A DNA stretch of 64,000 bases from Gnetum montanum (lineage: Eukaryota; Streptophyta; Gnetopsida; Gnetales; Gnetaceae), in the NCBI GenBank assembly GCA_015680685.1, contig MNCI01002015.1, positions 123,478-187,477 on the forward strand, given 5' to 3'. The position numbers were made by a program, and so were the translations under genes. Below, piece by piece: positions 1 to 11,625 of the stretch (position 1 is the stretch's first letter; the number at the start of each line of letters is the position of its first letter). The notes beneath the pieces are model-generated. The model saw nothing but the letters and a program-made list of their open reading frames with translations, was not told the origin of the DNA and did not search any database.

Positions 1-138
1 ACTTTGATAGGATTGGATGGGATCTGCATAAGAGATAGGATTTTTTGTAGTTCCACTCACATAGTCATTTTCAACATGTTCACTACACTCAACCTCAATA
101 ACTCCAACATAAAAATTAGCATTTCAATCTTCCAAAGA

Positions 139-782
139 TTAATTTTGTTGATCCAAGGTTGTTACTACTTGTTTGTAGAAGGGTTCTTGGGGTATAGTCA
201 TGTATTCAGATTTTCCTTTGATAGGGATCAATAATTCTAAGAAATCTGACCTAAAGAAGCCTCCAAACTTAGCTCCAAAAGTCCTAGATAAGAGCACAAC
301 ATATGTGGGTTTCATGTCAACTACTAGGATATTTGTATAACATATAAATGTAGGGTATTGCTTAAGTTGTACCTTTACTCCTTTTAATAAGCCTACCATA
401 GGTACGTTAGATCCATCGAGTTGAATCACACTTTTAGTTTGTGGTTCATTTGTGCTCCTAAAGCATTACAAACGTCAAGAGGCATAACACTAACAGTTGC
501 ACTGGAATCCATTAAATAGTTATGGACATTCATTCCTAAAATAATCAAAGTGGTTAGGAAAGGGGAATGGTCCTTTTTTCTAGAAATGGAATTATTCACA
601 TTTTGTACTAATAATGTGTTAGGACTTTCTACAAAGTGAACTTGTCTTTCGGGAATTGGGGATTTTTCTCTTTGGGCTACGGGTATATGAACCATATCCC
701 GAATCACTTCTTTCATTTTGTTAAAGTGTAGGAGGTCATACATCGAAATGTTGGCTTTAACTCTTTTTAAGTCCTCAATCAA
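139..782 (-). pseudogene. Retroviral-type aspartic protease, element F
   Basis: Two overlapping minus frames (782-426 and 429-139) together make a pepsin-like retroviral protease. The active-site region reads NYLMDSSATVSVMPLDV, where the usual motif is D-T/S-G-A; here the glycine is replaced by serine. A +1/-1 frame change near 425-429 splits the domain. Downstream the sequence continues as GLLKGVKVQLKQYPTFICYTNILVVD, typical of the second protease strand. The processing function (cleavage of gag-pol) is inferred from the family. This copy is broken. Confidence 0.7.
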
Positions 783-953
783 ATCATAATTCTGATGTTC
801 ATCTTTTGCTTCTTGTTGAGATGGAACTCTTCTAAGTATAGAAGGGGTGTTTGGTTGTTGTGGGGCAATTACTTGGGATGACTCGGATTGGTTGTTTGCA
901 TTGTTTTGACTAGGAACTCTTCTGTTTGAAGGTGTATAGGAATTGTTCCTAGT

Positions 954-1561
954 TTATTGTTGTGTAGCATTCATAATGCCACTAATTTTGCAGTAGTGAG
1001 TGTTGTGTGGGTTAGGATCACCTACCATAACTTGTTCTAATGAGGAAACCTCTTTATTTTCTATCTCATGAGGTACATTAAGGACCATGATAGGGGTTTT
1101 CCCATTTTTTTGCCTTTGCGTATTGTCACCATACAATGCCATGAATTGAGAACAAGTCTTTTCAGAATGTTGCCTCATATTATGAACACAACAATAATCA
1201 TCGTTGATTGATGCACTTGATTTTTTTTGTTTTATAGGGCTTTTGTTATTGTTTCTCTTTAGCTCAACCAGTTCATTAGATAGTTTTTGTAGTGAAGTGA
1301 GTATTTGGGTCATCTGATTTTGAGTTTGGGTTGGTGGTTCAACAGAATTTGATGTCCCGTTTGGGTTTATAAAGGATTGGATCAAGGCTTTTGATTGGTC
1401 ATCATTCAAACTAGTGTTGGATGGTAAGAATGAAGAGGACATGGGGCCTTGAGAGTAATTACTTAAAGGTTGAGTTGGTTAAAAGGGAGAAACAGCTTGA
1501 GCCATAACATTAGATGTTTGAAAAGTTGGTAGGAGGAGTGGATTTGATTGCATAGGGTTAC
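954..1561 (-). pseudogene. gag C-terminal part, element F
   Basis: This continues gag after the solo LTR. The 162-codon open frame (1442 to 954) is rich in Q, N, S and T and contains a C..H..H..C-like stretch (YCCVHNMRQHSEKTC). That resembles the degenerate zinc-binding segment common in gag of this lineage. One in-frame TAA near 1480 separates it from the segment that directly abuts the LTR. If bases 1562-2921 are skipped, the frame runs through the insertion point without a shift. Confidence 0.7.
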
Positions 1562-2916
1562 TGAAACACCACAAAATTTTGGCCTAACACTTTCAAATAA
1601 AATTCAAGCTAAGCCATGCTGTTTCCCAACATAAGTACAACATGACCAAATTTGATAGTCTCCAAAATGACATGGAATGACATTCAATGGAGCAAGCAAG
1701 GTCCCCTTGGGACCCACAAGCAACTACACTAGTTTTCGGCATCCAAAATCAAAGGTTTTGAGCTCAAAATACTTCGTCTTCGCTGGGTACACTTTGGTTA
1801 CATTTTCTTACGCTGCACAGTGTAATGCTCAGCCTCACCAACTTCTGGAGCCCCGAAACTGAGCCAAAACAAGCCAAAATTGAGCACAAGGACCCCCCAT
1901 GACCTCCACTAATGGTTGCCCAAGGTTCCCAGCCCTCAGAATCCTGATTTCACTGCTCACGCCCAGGTCACGCCCAACTCACACTGACAACGTGAGCCCA
2001 GCATGAGCTACCAAAAATGGCCCAGAAAATTTCAGACGCATGCCGAAAACATGCCAAGGCAAGATCCAGCAATCGATCCAAGCGAGCCAAAATCAAATTT
2101 TGATTACAAATTCATTGTAATTTTTATTATAAGCTTCACCATGTGTGAGCTTGTCAAGCCCTTATGCTGCTTCCATGTCGTAAGCTAGCTTGTGTTGTAA
2201 AATACAGTGCACCCGGTCTAGAACATAGTTTTGCCCAGGTACACTTGTCATGTGATCCGTTTTTCTTGCATCTCGCAGCCGCTGATTTGATTCATTCCTA
2301 TGACCAGGACAAGTAGATAAATACCCTGTTCAAACACATAAATAGGGTTGGGGGAAAAAAATTCAGAGTAAGAAAACAAACAATCCTGAGCCTAGACGCA
2401 CGTGATTCCAACGCCTATAAACACCACGCATCAGGGCTTGACATCTGACTTGCAACGCAACTACGTTTTGACCAGTGCACATTTCATTGATTAATAGAAC
2501 ATTGTTCATTATTTTGCTATCCATTGTCTTATTTTGATTTATTTTCTGTATTTTCTATTCCATTGCATCTTCCTGCATACATTCTATTCATCGTTACATC
2601 CTGTTACATTCATTATGCTCAGTTACATTCATTACGCTCTATTATTATCGATACGCTCTATTATTTTTGTTACGCTTTATTATTTTTGTTACGCTCTGTT
2701 ATTTTCTTTGTTTTACACTTGTGACGATAACCCCAGTGCAGGAAATAGCGTACGCTCGAGTAAGTCCTTGGTTGATCTGCATGCAGACCATCCAAGGCAC
2801 TCTACCTTCGTTTTTCCAGCGTGCCCTCACGCGAAGGCAAGGTTATCTGTATCTCTCCGGAGATCTTTCGGTGTTCGTTTCCTTCCAGCCTTACGTCGAC
2901 GATTTTGGACAACACA
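1562..2916. mobile_element. Solo LTR (1355 bp) with 5-bp target duplication GTTAC
   Basis: The insert starts with TG (TGAAACACC) and ends with CA (GACAACACA). It is flanked on both sides by GTTAC (1557-1561 and 2917-2921), the signature of an LTR left after unequal recombination. It carries no coding domain. It is less A+T-rich than its surroundings and has a TATA-like CTATAAACA near 2416-2424 and a cluster of short tandem repeats at 2594-2710. Its family is not the TGATGAG...CTCATCA type seen elsewhere in the window. Orientation is not certain; the TATA-like site hints at plus. Confidence 0.85.
2594..2710 (+). repeat. Short tandem repeats inside the solo LTR
   Basis: Two adjacent runs are visible. 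The first contains two units like TTACATTCATTATGCTCAG. The second has four units of about 19-20 bp built on TACGCTCTATTATTTTTGT. Both runs share the core TACGCTC/TATGCTC. They lie between the TATA-like site and the LTR 3' end. Confidence 0.7.
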
Positions 2917-2957
2917 GTTACTAACACTCATCATCCCAGATTGGGTTTGGATGTTGT

Positions 2958-3677
2958 TCATAAGGTTATTTGTTCTAATTCTATAGCTTTTGACATTGCA
3001 CTTTGTATTTCTATTATGTTGGGATCAGATTTAATGGCATAATCAAAGAATGGATCGATGGTAGAGAAATAGAAGTTGAGGATACCATCTAGTTGTGGTC
3101 GCATCTCATTTGGCACATAGGCAAGTTGATGAAAGAATCTAAGGTTATCATCCCTAACATTTTCCCCAGGTAGCTTTCTTAGGTTGGTAAAGTTGCTTGA
3201 TGCGATAGCAGGGCTTGTAAATTTGTCAAATTGATTCAAAAACTTGTTTTTGAATTCTTGCCATGTGTTAATAGAGGCATCAGAAAGCATTAAGAACCAT
3301 TGAGTTGCTTTGGTCCTAAATGTTGTTATAAACACTCTACATGCTACATCATTATGTACAATGTTGTGGATCCCTAATAAGGTTTCAAAACATTGTATGT
3401 GTTGGCGGGCATCATTCGTAGGAGTTGTAGGATCGAAGTACAGGTTTATGTTTTGAAGGGATTTTGGTATGTCATGGTAGTTATTAAAATTAAAATGGTT
3501 TCTTACCAAGGGAGCCGGGGGTTGATGGGCTGCCATCTTAGTCCAAGGTTTCTTAGGAATTGAACTTGGAAAAAGTGAAGCTCGTTGTTTTTTCAAAGTA
3601 AATTGACGAGTAGCTGGTTGACTAGGGGTAGGAGTATGAGTTCTTTGTTGAGATATTCCGTAAGAAAAGTCACTCAT
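2958..3677 (-). pseudogene. gag N-terminal half, element F
   Basis: An open frame of 239 codons starts at the ATG at 3677-3675. It encodes the capsid-type 'retrotransposon gag' domain. Landmarks are FRTKATQWFLML and WQEFKNKFLNQF near residues 120-150, followed by the ENVRD..RFFHQLAYVPNEM segment, which is the usual helical gag core order. The N-terminal 50 residues are rich in T, P, Q and K. The frame stops at 2958. Shifting frame by one base restores gag-like sequence (MNNIQTQSGMM...), so the stop is a frameshift and not the natural end. The missing C-terminal part continues on the far side of the solo LTR. Confidence 0.8.
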
Positions 3678-4805
3678 AAAATGAAAAATAATAGGAAATG
3701 TAAAATGCTAATAAACTGTGAAAATTAAAAAAAATGGAAAAAACATTTGAATGCTATATTTTTTTTTATTTTTTTATTTTTACTTTTTTTTTATTTTTAA
3801 AAGTAAAATTGAAATTACAAAATTTCAGAAAAGTAAATTAAAAGGAAAATAATTTAAATCACCTCAATTAAATTTCAAAATAACAAATTAACAAAAGGAT
3901 TACTAGAATATAAATTTGGAGATTTGAAAGTGAAACTAAAATAGAGTAATAAAACTGAAAATAGGGAGGCAAAAACAAAAATACACAGTAATAAAAAAAT
4001 GATAATTTTTTTTAAAAAAAGAAACATAAAAGGAAAATAAAGAAAAGGTTGAGAAACTGCTTTCCTTTTAACACCAAAAAGGTGTTGATGCATAAATTTT
4101 GAACACGCGAACACCTATGATAACTCGTTTTAGGAGACTATAGCCTAGGGCACCTCCCATATGGGTACGGAAACCCAGGAATAGTCTCAGCTGGAAAGGG
4201 CTATGGGACAAAACAATAATAATAATATTTTTAAGTAAAATATTAAAAAACTTAAATTTAATTTTAGGAAAGTTCTATTATATCTTGAAAAACATAGTAA
4301 AATAATTAAAAATCAAAATTAAATATTTGTGCAATTTTTGAGTACAATAATCAATACGAAACAAAATTCAAATTAAATTAAAGTTTATCTCGTGCTCTGC
4401 GTTTTTGGTTCCTGATATGGATTCTACTTTGGCTTTTGTACCATGTGAAATGCATAGAATAACAACTTTTAAAATAGAAAATCGATGACACTTTTTACTG
4501 GTAATTCTAGGGAACATTACCTCTACAACTCTATATCTAACCTTGCAACTAATTTAAAGTGCAATTATTATGTTATTACTATTGGTCAAGGCCCTATGCC
4601 TAGCATGGGTGAGGTTGGCCTCAACACAATCCTAAGTAGGGTCTTCCTAATCGAGTTATATGTGGTCTCATATCCAAAAATAAGAATTTATCATCAAAAA
4701 GAGAAATAATCATATATACATACTTAATAAATAATTCGTGAATAAACATTTGCTTAATGAACAAGTTTAATTAATGTGTTAGCCTAAAACATATATTTTG
4801 GAATA
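3678..4805. other. A+T-rich non-coding stretch upstream of gag F
   Basis: No gene is seen. Bases 3715-4070 are very A+T-rich with long A and T runs, and 4240-4480 is similar. The only structured part is 4084-4190: a GGTGTT...AACACC inverted repeat followed by a 55-bp hairpin. A diverged copy of this block lies in the opposite orientation at about 46239-46350. It may be retroelement leader or LTR DNA, but the borders are not visible. Confidence 0.5.
4134..4188. repeat. 55-bp stem-loop, copy 1
   Basis: The block opens with GAGACTAT and closes with ATAGTCTC, giving an 8-bp outer stem. CCTAGGG pairs imperfectly with CCCAGG inside it, and the perfect palindrome CCCATATGGG (4156-4165) sits in the loop. 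The copy at 46239-46293 has the same length and the same nested palindrome on the opposite strand. Confidence 0.65.
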
Positions 4806-5590
4806 TGATGAGTGGCGAGGTACCCCTACACTCAACCATATGAATACGAGCGTTACACACGTGATCTGGTCGAACTCTGCAGACAGACTAGTTGTTGCAT
4901 CTAGACAATTAGCCTTAGGTCACAGTTCGTTATCTTCCCACCTAGACTAGTATTAACTTTGTCACGTATGGTTTAGTCCAAAGTGAGGTGTATGATGGGT
5001 TTCTAATCTAATTCTGCTCTTGAAGACAATGGAAGATAATATTACTAAGCTAAGGGATAAAGGGTGAGAAGGAATCTATCTAGCCTAAGTGTGATGAGCA
5101 TTTGTTCCTTGATTATCCATACACATCTTAGACTTCGTGCATGACTACCACTGGGATTACCAAGCGCAGATCCTAGGTACGCTACTAGGTTACCAAGTAG
5201 TCACACTTAACTACTCGTAATCAAGTCGTACTCATTCTGTGTTTAACATGAGTTTAAGGGTGAGAAGAGATTAACTAGAAAAGCATTAAATAAATAATTA
5301 ATCTAAGTGAATGCTGCAATGATGCAGTAATCTCGATCTTTATTTTCGGTCATGTGCGTGTCCAAGTACGTCACACTCGAATAAGGATGTCGTATAATTA
5401 TATTCACCACACTGCGGGCATACACTGGGAAATATTCTAAGTTTGGAATGATAAAACTGCAAGAGTCTAGCTAAGGGTCTAAATCTAAGTAAAGAAACAA
5501 GGGAGAGCTGCCTCTTATTTATAGAACTGGCAATGGGCTGCAATATCGCGGGTGCGTTATCGCAGTTGTCAGCAAATTCATGACTCATCA
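4806..5590 (-). mobile_element. Solo LTR of the TGATGAG/CTCATCA family
   Basis: The LTR runs from TGATGAGTGG to GACTCATCA. It is preceded by GAATA (4801-4805) and followed by GAATC (5591-5595), a 4-of-5 match expected of an old target duplication. No PBS or PPT adjoins it. Minus orientation is deduced from elements A and C, where the TGATGAGTGGTGAGG side abuts the PBS. It carries the polyadenylation hairpin arms (AATAAAGAT on minus, from ATCTTTATT at 5336-5344). CpG-rich GATATCGC-type motifs near 5545-5565 are decayed. Confidence 0.85.
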
Positions 5591-5965
5591 GAATCATAGT
5601 AGTATAATTTTATGTATATATTAATGTTTTATTTTTGCCTTTATGATGAGGCACTAGCCATAGGCTAGTCAAGAGCTGTGTTGAACCCAAAAATTTGTTC
5701 AATTTTAATAAGTATTTCTGTCAAACTTCTACATTTTAATTAATTTCATTCTATATTTCATATAGTTAATTGTTTATCTAATGATTATTGTATTTGTTTA
5801 TGTAAGTGGTAAATATTAGTTTATTATTATTTTATGATTAGTTAATTGGTGTGGTTTAGTTGATTTTAATTTTAGTTTAACTAGTACAATGCATTATTAT
5901 ATATAATAAGATTTTATGTACCTCATATAAATTATATTATATTATATATATTTTACATAACTATA

Positions 5966-5996
<31 letters not shown>

Positions 5997-7119
5997 AACG
6001 GTGATAAGGAAGGTGGTTTTCTACGATCCTGATGGCAATTCAAGAATTGAGAAAAATACACGTTGTTGCTACCAGATTTGAACCTACCATCGTCGCTATC
6101 ATCGAATAACAATGCCAAAAATGATGTTCCTAGAATTTTGCTGGTTGTGAGCTATCTAAATTATCTTCTTCATTTTTGCAATGTCTCTCCCACCATTTCT
6201 GGCAAATTCATGATAACAAGAATGCTAGATTTGGCACCTACACCAAAAATAATGGATTGGTATAAAATTTTTCTACATCCATTATTATTAAAATATTTAT
6301 TTTTAAACATCGGTGCAGGCAATGGCGTGGTGGAGATTGATGAGGATAAAGTGCACTGTGGCAAAGAATTTGGCAGATGTATTTTCTTCTTGTATGAATG
6401 CGTGGAGCATCACATACGCCTCTTTTATCGCTTCCTTGAGAATCCATATTAATTTAAAACATTAAAAAGCCAAGATTGGCAGAAGTACCAATTTTAACGG
6501 ATCGGTATTGGGTTTTGCAATACCCAAATATTATTGTAATATTTATTTTTAAACCTGGTGACAGTATAAAAAAAGATTCATCATGCACCAGAAAATTTAA
6601 TTTTCTTTGGAAGGAAAAAAGGGGATTATGCATACACACCAAAAGAAAATTCATTTCTGTTAAGAAAACAGGAAGAAGGAGTTGATACTAGTAAATTCCA
6701 TGTCACATTGGAATGAATTATGCTTGAGATTTGTTGAAGATTGGTTGAGCCTTATGGCAATTCTTGTAACTTACAATCAAATCACTGCATTGTGGAGAGA
6801 GCAAGGTAGGATTGCAATTTAGGAAAGCCTTCTTTGTAATCTTCAAATTATTATTTATAATTCTAATTTGATTTAATTATAAATCTTTATTCTTGAACTT
6901 ATGATTAGAAGTTAGGATAAAGGTTTATAATTTTACTTATAAGTGATAGACATAAGTATGGAATTTAATTGGATTCAATTCTAATTGTTTATTATCTTGA
7001 TGATTTCTTTGCCTTTTTAACCATTCCTCCATGGGATACGACTTGCAAGTCAGTCACAGAAAAGGTGATAATTTCTACAATGAAATAAAAAGGGAAAATA
7101 AATTTTAAAGATATCCAAC
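5591..7119. other. Unassigned A+T-rich spacer with a TA microsatellite
   Basis: No supported gene is seen. Bases 5923-5996 are dominated by TA, ending in an uninterrupted (TA)n run at about 5971-5995. A 129-codon open frame at 6063-6452 has no recognisable domain and no coding-like composition. Bases 6800-7110 are A+T-rich. The boundary near 7110-7120 is where gag-like sequence of element B begins. Confidence 0.5.
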
Positions 7120-8501
7120 ACCAAATTTTGCCTAGCTCTTCAACTTCCAAACAACATACTATTCCAGTTGAGCTCTACGACAACCACAAGAGCAATACCA
7201 TAAGAAATGGCAACAACTCGAATCATGGAACATGCCACCACCTCACCAATAGTATCCATATCGATAGCCTGATCCTTATGGATACTACATCTAATGTCCA
7301 ATCTAGCCAAAAAATGCAACTATTCAAAGTCCATAGTATTATCCACCTAAGTGCCACAAACTGACACCACCAAGGATAGATCTGAACTCAAACATGCATC
7401 CAAAAGTAGCTAATTCAACAAATACAACTCATCCTTTTCCATCAATGCCACCACTTACTATGAAAGGTGAATTGGCATCATAATTGTAGTAGAGATGAGC
7501 TACAAGGGCAGTGAACATACAGATAGAGAATCTTACCAACAATACTAAGGGCCAAACAAAGAAATATCCCTTCTTTAGGACAAGTCCTTAGAAGGCTAGT
7601 AGAGTTAGAACTTCAGTTCAACAAGCTTATTTTAAGGAAGACCCTCCTAAAAATAACAAGCTTCCACCATTGTCAAACACAAATATGTAGACTATCATGC
7701 TCACAAAAATAGTCATAGATTGGATAAAGATAGGACCACTTCCTAAGAAGAGAATTGATCTAGAATTTTGTTTGATTTATCTGAGTAGCTAGCAATTTGC
7801 CATGTAAAGGTTTATTAGACTCAGGTTCTAGGGTAAATTTAATCTCTTATGAAACATATCAAGCAGGGAACCTACCACCCTTGAATGAGTGCAATATAAG
7901 GTTGGAGCGTATAGATCAATCTATCACCATCCCCTTGGGATAGATAGAAAATGTAGTGAGCACTGTTAATGGGTGGTTTTATCTAGTAGACTTTCTTGTG
8001 ATCAATGTGAAAAATGATGACAAGGAATTTCCAATTATCATGGGGAGAGCATGGCTTAGCATAATTGATGCTAAGTTGACTATGAGAGATTTATTTATTG
8101 AAATCTCTAAGGAATACATGCATGGAGCCATGCATACACAATGGATTCCATGCAATATTGCCCAAAGTAAAGGGTGCAGTGGTGGATCAACAACTCAAAA
8201 TGTCAACATAGTTAGTACAACAATCCACAACATAAGTGAAAAACAAGTGTGCACACAAGAAAAAGCAAGGGCCACTAAACCAAAAGACACCCAGTGGCCA
8301 ATGAATAAGAACATTAAACTATCTAGAATATGCATGGAACAACCTGATTCACTTATTAACTCTTATTCTAAAAAAATGAACCCAATTAAGGACCCAAAAA
8401 TAAAACTATTAAACCATAATCATGCACCATTAGGAAAAGAGAATAAGAACATAGATGATCAAGATTCCATTACCATCAAGATTACTTGGGATGATAATTG
8501 A
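7120..8501 (+). pseudogene. gag C-terminus plus aspartic protease, element B
   Basis: The first 250 bp encode a Q/N/H-rich gag tail similar to that of element A (reverse strand, 18330-18600). From about 7790 the protease begins: GLLDSGSRVNLISYETY is the D-S-G active-site loop, and FPIIMGRAWLSIIDAKL is the second conserved strand. The open part of 181 codons (7956-8501) covers the second half of protease and a Lys/Asn-rich linker. Stops and shifts lie upstream (for example near 7740-7790 and 7941). It reads directly into spacer, with no RT. Confidence 0.75.
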
Positions 8502-8559
8502 AAAGTTAGAACACTAAAATTGGTAAGTAAACCACCTAGAGTGTATGATACAAAAGATC

Positions 8560-10702
8560 TAGGGAGCTTTTTCCAAACACTCATCCATGCATTCAGTTGT
8601 GGGGCAGATGCTTTATTTTGATTTAGGAATTAATAAGTGCTTTTCAATTTTTTGTTTTACAATTCTTTTTACTTTTCCTATTTCTTGATACAGTTTTTCC
8701 ATTCTTTTATACTTTTTACATTCTTGGATATTTTCTCATTCTTTTATACTTTTCCATTTATTCAATTTTTGATATTCTTTTATATTTTTCAATTCTTTAA
8801 TGATTTTTCATTCTTTACATCTTTTTCAATTCTTACTATCTTTTTCATACTTTTTTTTTCATTTTTTTTTTGTAAATAATTTTGATTGTTAATAAATCAC
8901 ATCACAAATAAGGCAAGATGTAGTCCCATAGAGTGAATATTTTTCTATGTTATCAAGTCATAAGGGATTGATTATTTGAACAATGAACCCACATCATCCA
9001 TCCATCCATTCCATTAATAAGAGGTTATCACTATGGCTATAATGATATTCTTTCCATCATATAACTAAGAATAAACTTGTGATTATTATGCTTCGATCAA
9101 AAAGTGAAAACCAAGTGGAAATGTAAAGGGTATGACATCAAGGGAATTTGTAAACTCTCTTGGATTACTTCTATCAGTTCTATCCTATTGTTTGGGTTGT
9201 ATTATATCCTTGTAGATCTAACGAAAAATGGGAGTAAGAGTAAATAAGTGCTTCCTTACTATGTCACTGGAAAGACATGTTACCCATGCCTAAAGGTAGG
9301 TGGATTCTTAGAAAAAAAAATAAAGTGTGCAATGAATAAACTCCTCCCTTGGATAATACATCAAGTGACAATACTCCTTGCAACAATAGTAGTCTTATAG
9401 TTGTAATTCCAAAAGATGAGACAATGTGATGTCACTAAAATGTGGTCTAGACTTAGTCTGAATCTTGGACAGAAAGGCTAATGATTACTTAAACCACTAA
9501 TAACACAAAAATTCATTATGCCTATAGTAAGACACCTCATGTCCCGATTTCTACAATTCCTTCTAAGCCCATTCAATCTCACTATATGAATAATCATAAC
9601 TTGTGGTTTTGTGTAACATAATGTAATTTCCCAAGTTGGTGGTACTAATATGTACGTTTTGCTAAATAGGTATGCATTACATTCAACTTCTTAAGTGCCT
9701 AAGGACACTTTTAGGTGTGGTTATACAAGGGCATTAAGGACTGGAGCATACTTTGGGAAGGATCCACTTATATAACTATTGTATCTTATACTTCGCAAGT
9801 GATCCCACATCATCTTGAACCTTCCACAACCAATAAATGTTAATCAAAACTTCCTTTACATCACATAACTCTGTTCTATACCAAAGAATTCATTACCCAT
9901 CTCATCCATCTTATCAACAATTAATATACTTTCATAACTTGAGATTCCTTCTTCATATATTTTCTATGTCGAATTTTCTCTAAATATGCATCATTCCTAG
10001 TCCAAGATCCTTTGAACATGTTCTATGCCTTCCAAAAATTCCCAAGAACTCATTTTTATTCATCAAAAATCAGGAAAAATTTAAAAAAATTTCACTTGAT
10101 ATCAGGGTCCCTCTGATATAGGATCCCCACTATTGGATATTTCATATTGGGTCCACAAAAACTATATTTATTATGGGGTACTTAGTGAAATTTTAATTTT
10201 TCCACTGTGCATCTAAGAAAGCTTTTTGCAATTTTTCTTCTTAACTCAGGAGCTCTAACCTTCTAGCTTCCCCAAGCCATATCTCGCCCATTATTACTTT
10301 CATTTTTGTGATTTTCAAACCCATTGATCTCGTCTTAGTCATGGGGGGTGCCAGCAAGAAAGATTTGAGCCAATTTTTCATAATTTCCTAATGCCCAAAG
10401 GGTATTTTAAGGGTGAGACTGAAGGAAAAATTAAAAATTCTTAATAAAGATCAAGCCAAAAACACTTAAATAATCCCCTTAATGAGCCATGTTAACCATT
10501 ATGAGCCATACGCAAGAACAAAATGGACAACTGTGAAGGGTTATAAGGAAATTAACACCTATGGGGTTTATTTTTAAAAAATTTTCTAACTCCATAATCA
10601 TAATGAGCTAAGAATTAATCTAATAAAGGATATGGAAAAGGAAAGAGGTTGTCTAAATCAAAGTAAACATTCTAATAATTCTCAAATCCTTAGTGATTGT
10701 AG
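8560..10702 (+). other. Element B inter-module spacer
   Basis: Non-coding DNA that matches, in parts, the spacers of A (about 12200-13700), E (46600-48020) and C (53700-56630). Landmarks in order are a PPT-like TTCAGTTGTGGGGCAGATG at 8593-8611; a long pyrimidine-rich tract at 8637-8875 (the open frame there is a composition artefact); a segment with GGAAAGACATGTTACCCATG near 9270 shared with E near 47235; and a second PPT-like CTTAGTCATGGGGGGTGCC at 10334-10352, about 350 bp before ORF-X. Confidence 0.6.
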
Positions 10703-11569
10703 ATGCTCCCAAAGAGAGGAGTAATTGGAGGATCCTCATATCTCGCAAGTAAAAGACCAAGAGGCCAAGGTAAAGGCTAAGCAAAAGAATAAGATCCAGA
10801 GCATGCAAAGTAAGAAGTCCAATCATTCAACATTCATCTGGAAACTCTTGCTACTAGATAGTCAACCCAAGGGGAGTCAGAAGAACCACTGTACAAGGAC
10901 AATGCCTCATGTTGCCACCAAACTACCTCCAAGCTATCCAAGAAAACTCAATCCTGACCACAGTAATTGTGGAAATGAACTTTGGCCAATTCATAGAAGT
11001 TTTTCTGGAAGTTAAGGATACAACTCCAAGTGTCCCTATTATGACCCACACTTTCAACCAACAACAAATGGTATCTAGGGGATACTTATCAATTTTGGCA
11101 TAATAAAAAAGAAGATACTATGGTCAATGTTAAAGGAGTCTCTATTTCATATTTAGTTGAGGTGATAGTTGAAGCTCTAAACATATCCAATGAAGGGACA
11201 AAGGTAGTAAATCTGTCCACCACATCATATGCTGAAACCAGAAAAATGTGGCTGAAATGGGCATATGACAAAGAAGACAAGGGATACAATGAGTTAACTC
11301 TGGAGGAAACAATTTATTTCAAAATTAGCACATATCACTTGTTTCCAACAAAAGGATTAAACAAATTATCCACCTATGCATCCAGAGGAAGTGTGATTCT
11401 GATGGAAAAATAAAATGCAAACATCACACAACTCTATTTCATGGAGATACAAAGGTAGTTCAAAGAAAAGAAGGCAAGAAAGCCAATACTTCCATTCCCT
11501 TGCCTTATTAAGAAGCTATGAAAACATGTTGGAATCTTGGGGTACACCAATGATGTCCCAAGGAAGGTC
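10703..11569 (+). pseudogene. ORF-X, N-terminal part (element B)
   Basis: This is homologous to ORF-X of element E (start at 44707). The first codons ATG-CTCCCAAAG match E's ATGGCACCAAAGG with one base lost, so the frame is shifted from the start. The best block is YNELTLEETIYFKISTYHL (about 11286-11342), against KEFSALTLAEWIYFKIMTYHL in E. Further on, ILPFPCLIKKL precedes the junction with element A. The pattern loosely recalls the 'putative plant transposon protein' domain found in plant retroelement polyproteins; that identification is from memory and tentative. Function is unknown. Confidence 0.6.
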
Positions 11570-11625
11570 CAAAATGTGATGTCATAGTAGACGGCATAGA
11601 TGTGTTCATCATACCCCCACAACTG
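11570..11625 (-). repeat. 3' LTR stub and polypurine tract, element A
   Basis: On the minus strand CAGTTGTGGGGGTA (11612-11625) is the polypurine tract, and TGATGAAC at 11611 begins U3. The first roughly 36-42 bases of U3 match the outer end of A's own 5' LTR (GCATAGATGTGTTCATCA shared with 21352-21369). After that the match stops and ORF-X of B begins. Confidence 0.75.

Larger units (their letters stand above)
1..3677 (-). mobile_element. Ty3/gypsy element F, gag-protease part, truncated by the window start
   Basis: A minus-strand retrotransposon fragment reads from the gag start near 3677 down through protease and out of the window at base 1, so RT and integrase, if present, lie to the left. 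Gag and protease differ from those of the other elements here: the protease motif is DSSA rather than DSGS. It is therefore a separate family. A solo LTR (1562-2916) interrupts it inside gag. Frameshifts near 2960 and 425 and an in-frame stop near 1480 show it is dead. No LTR or PBS of its own was recognised upstream of gag. The assignment to Ty3/gypsy rests on gag and protease motifs read by eye. Confidence 0.75.

Noticed and set aside
2003-2986. Several plus-strand frames of 60-150 codons
   Set aside because: They lie inside the solo LTR and its short tandem repeats and overlap each other.
6063-6452. 129-codon plus-strand frame
   Set aside because: No recognisable domain, with overlapping frames of similar length on the other strand. 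Evidence is too weak for a gene call.
8637-8879. 80-codon Phe-rich frame
   Set aside because: A translation of a pyrimidine-rich tract in the spacer of element B; not a protein.
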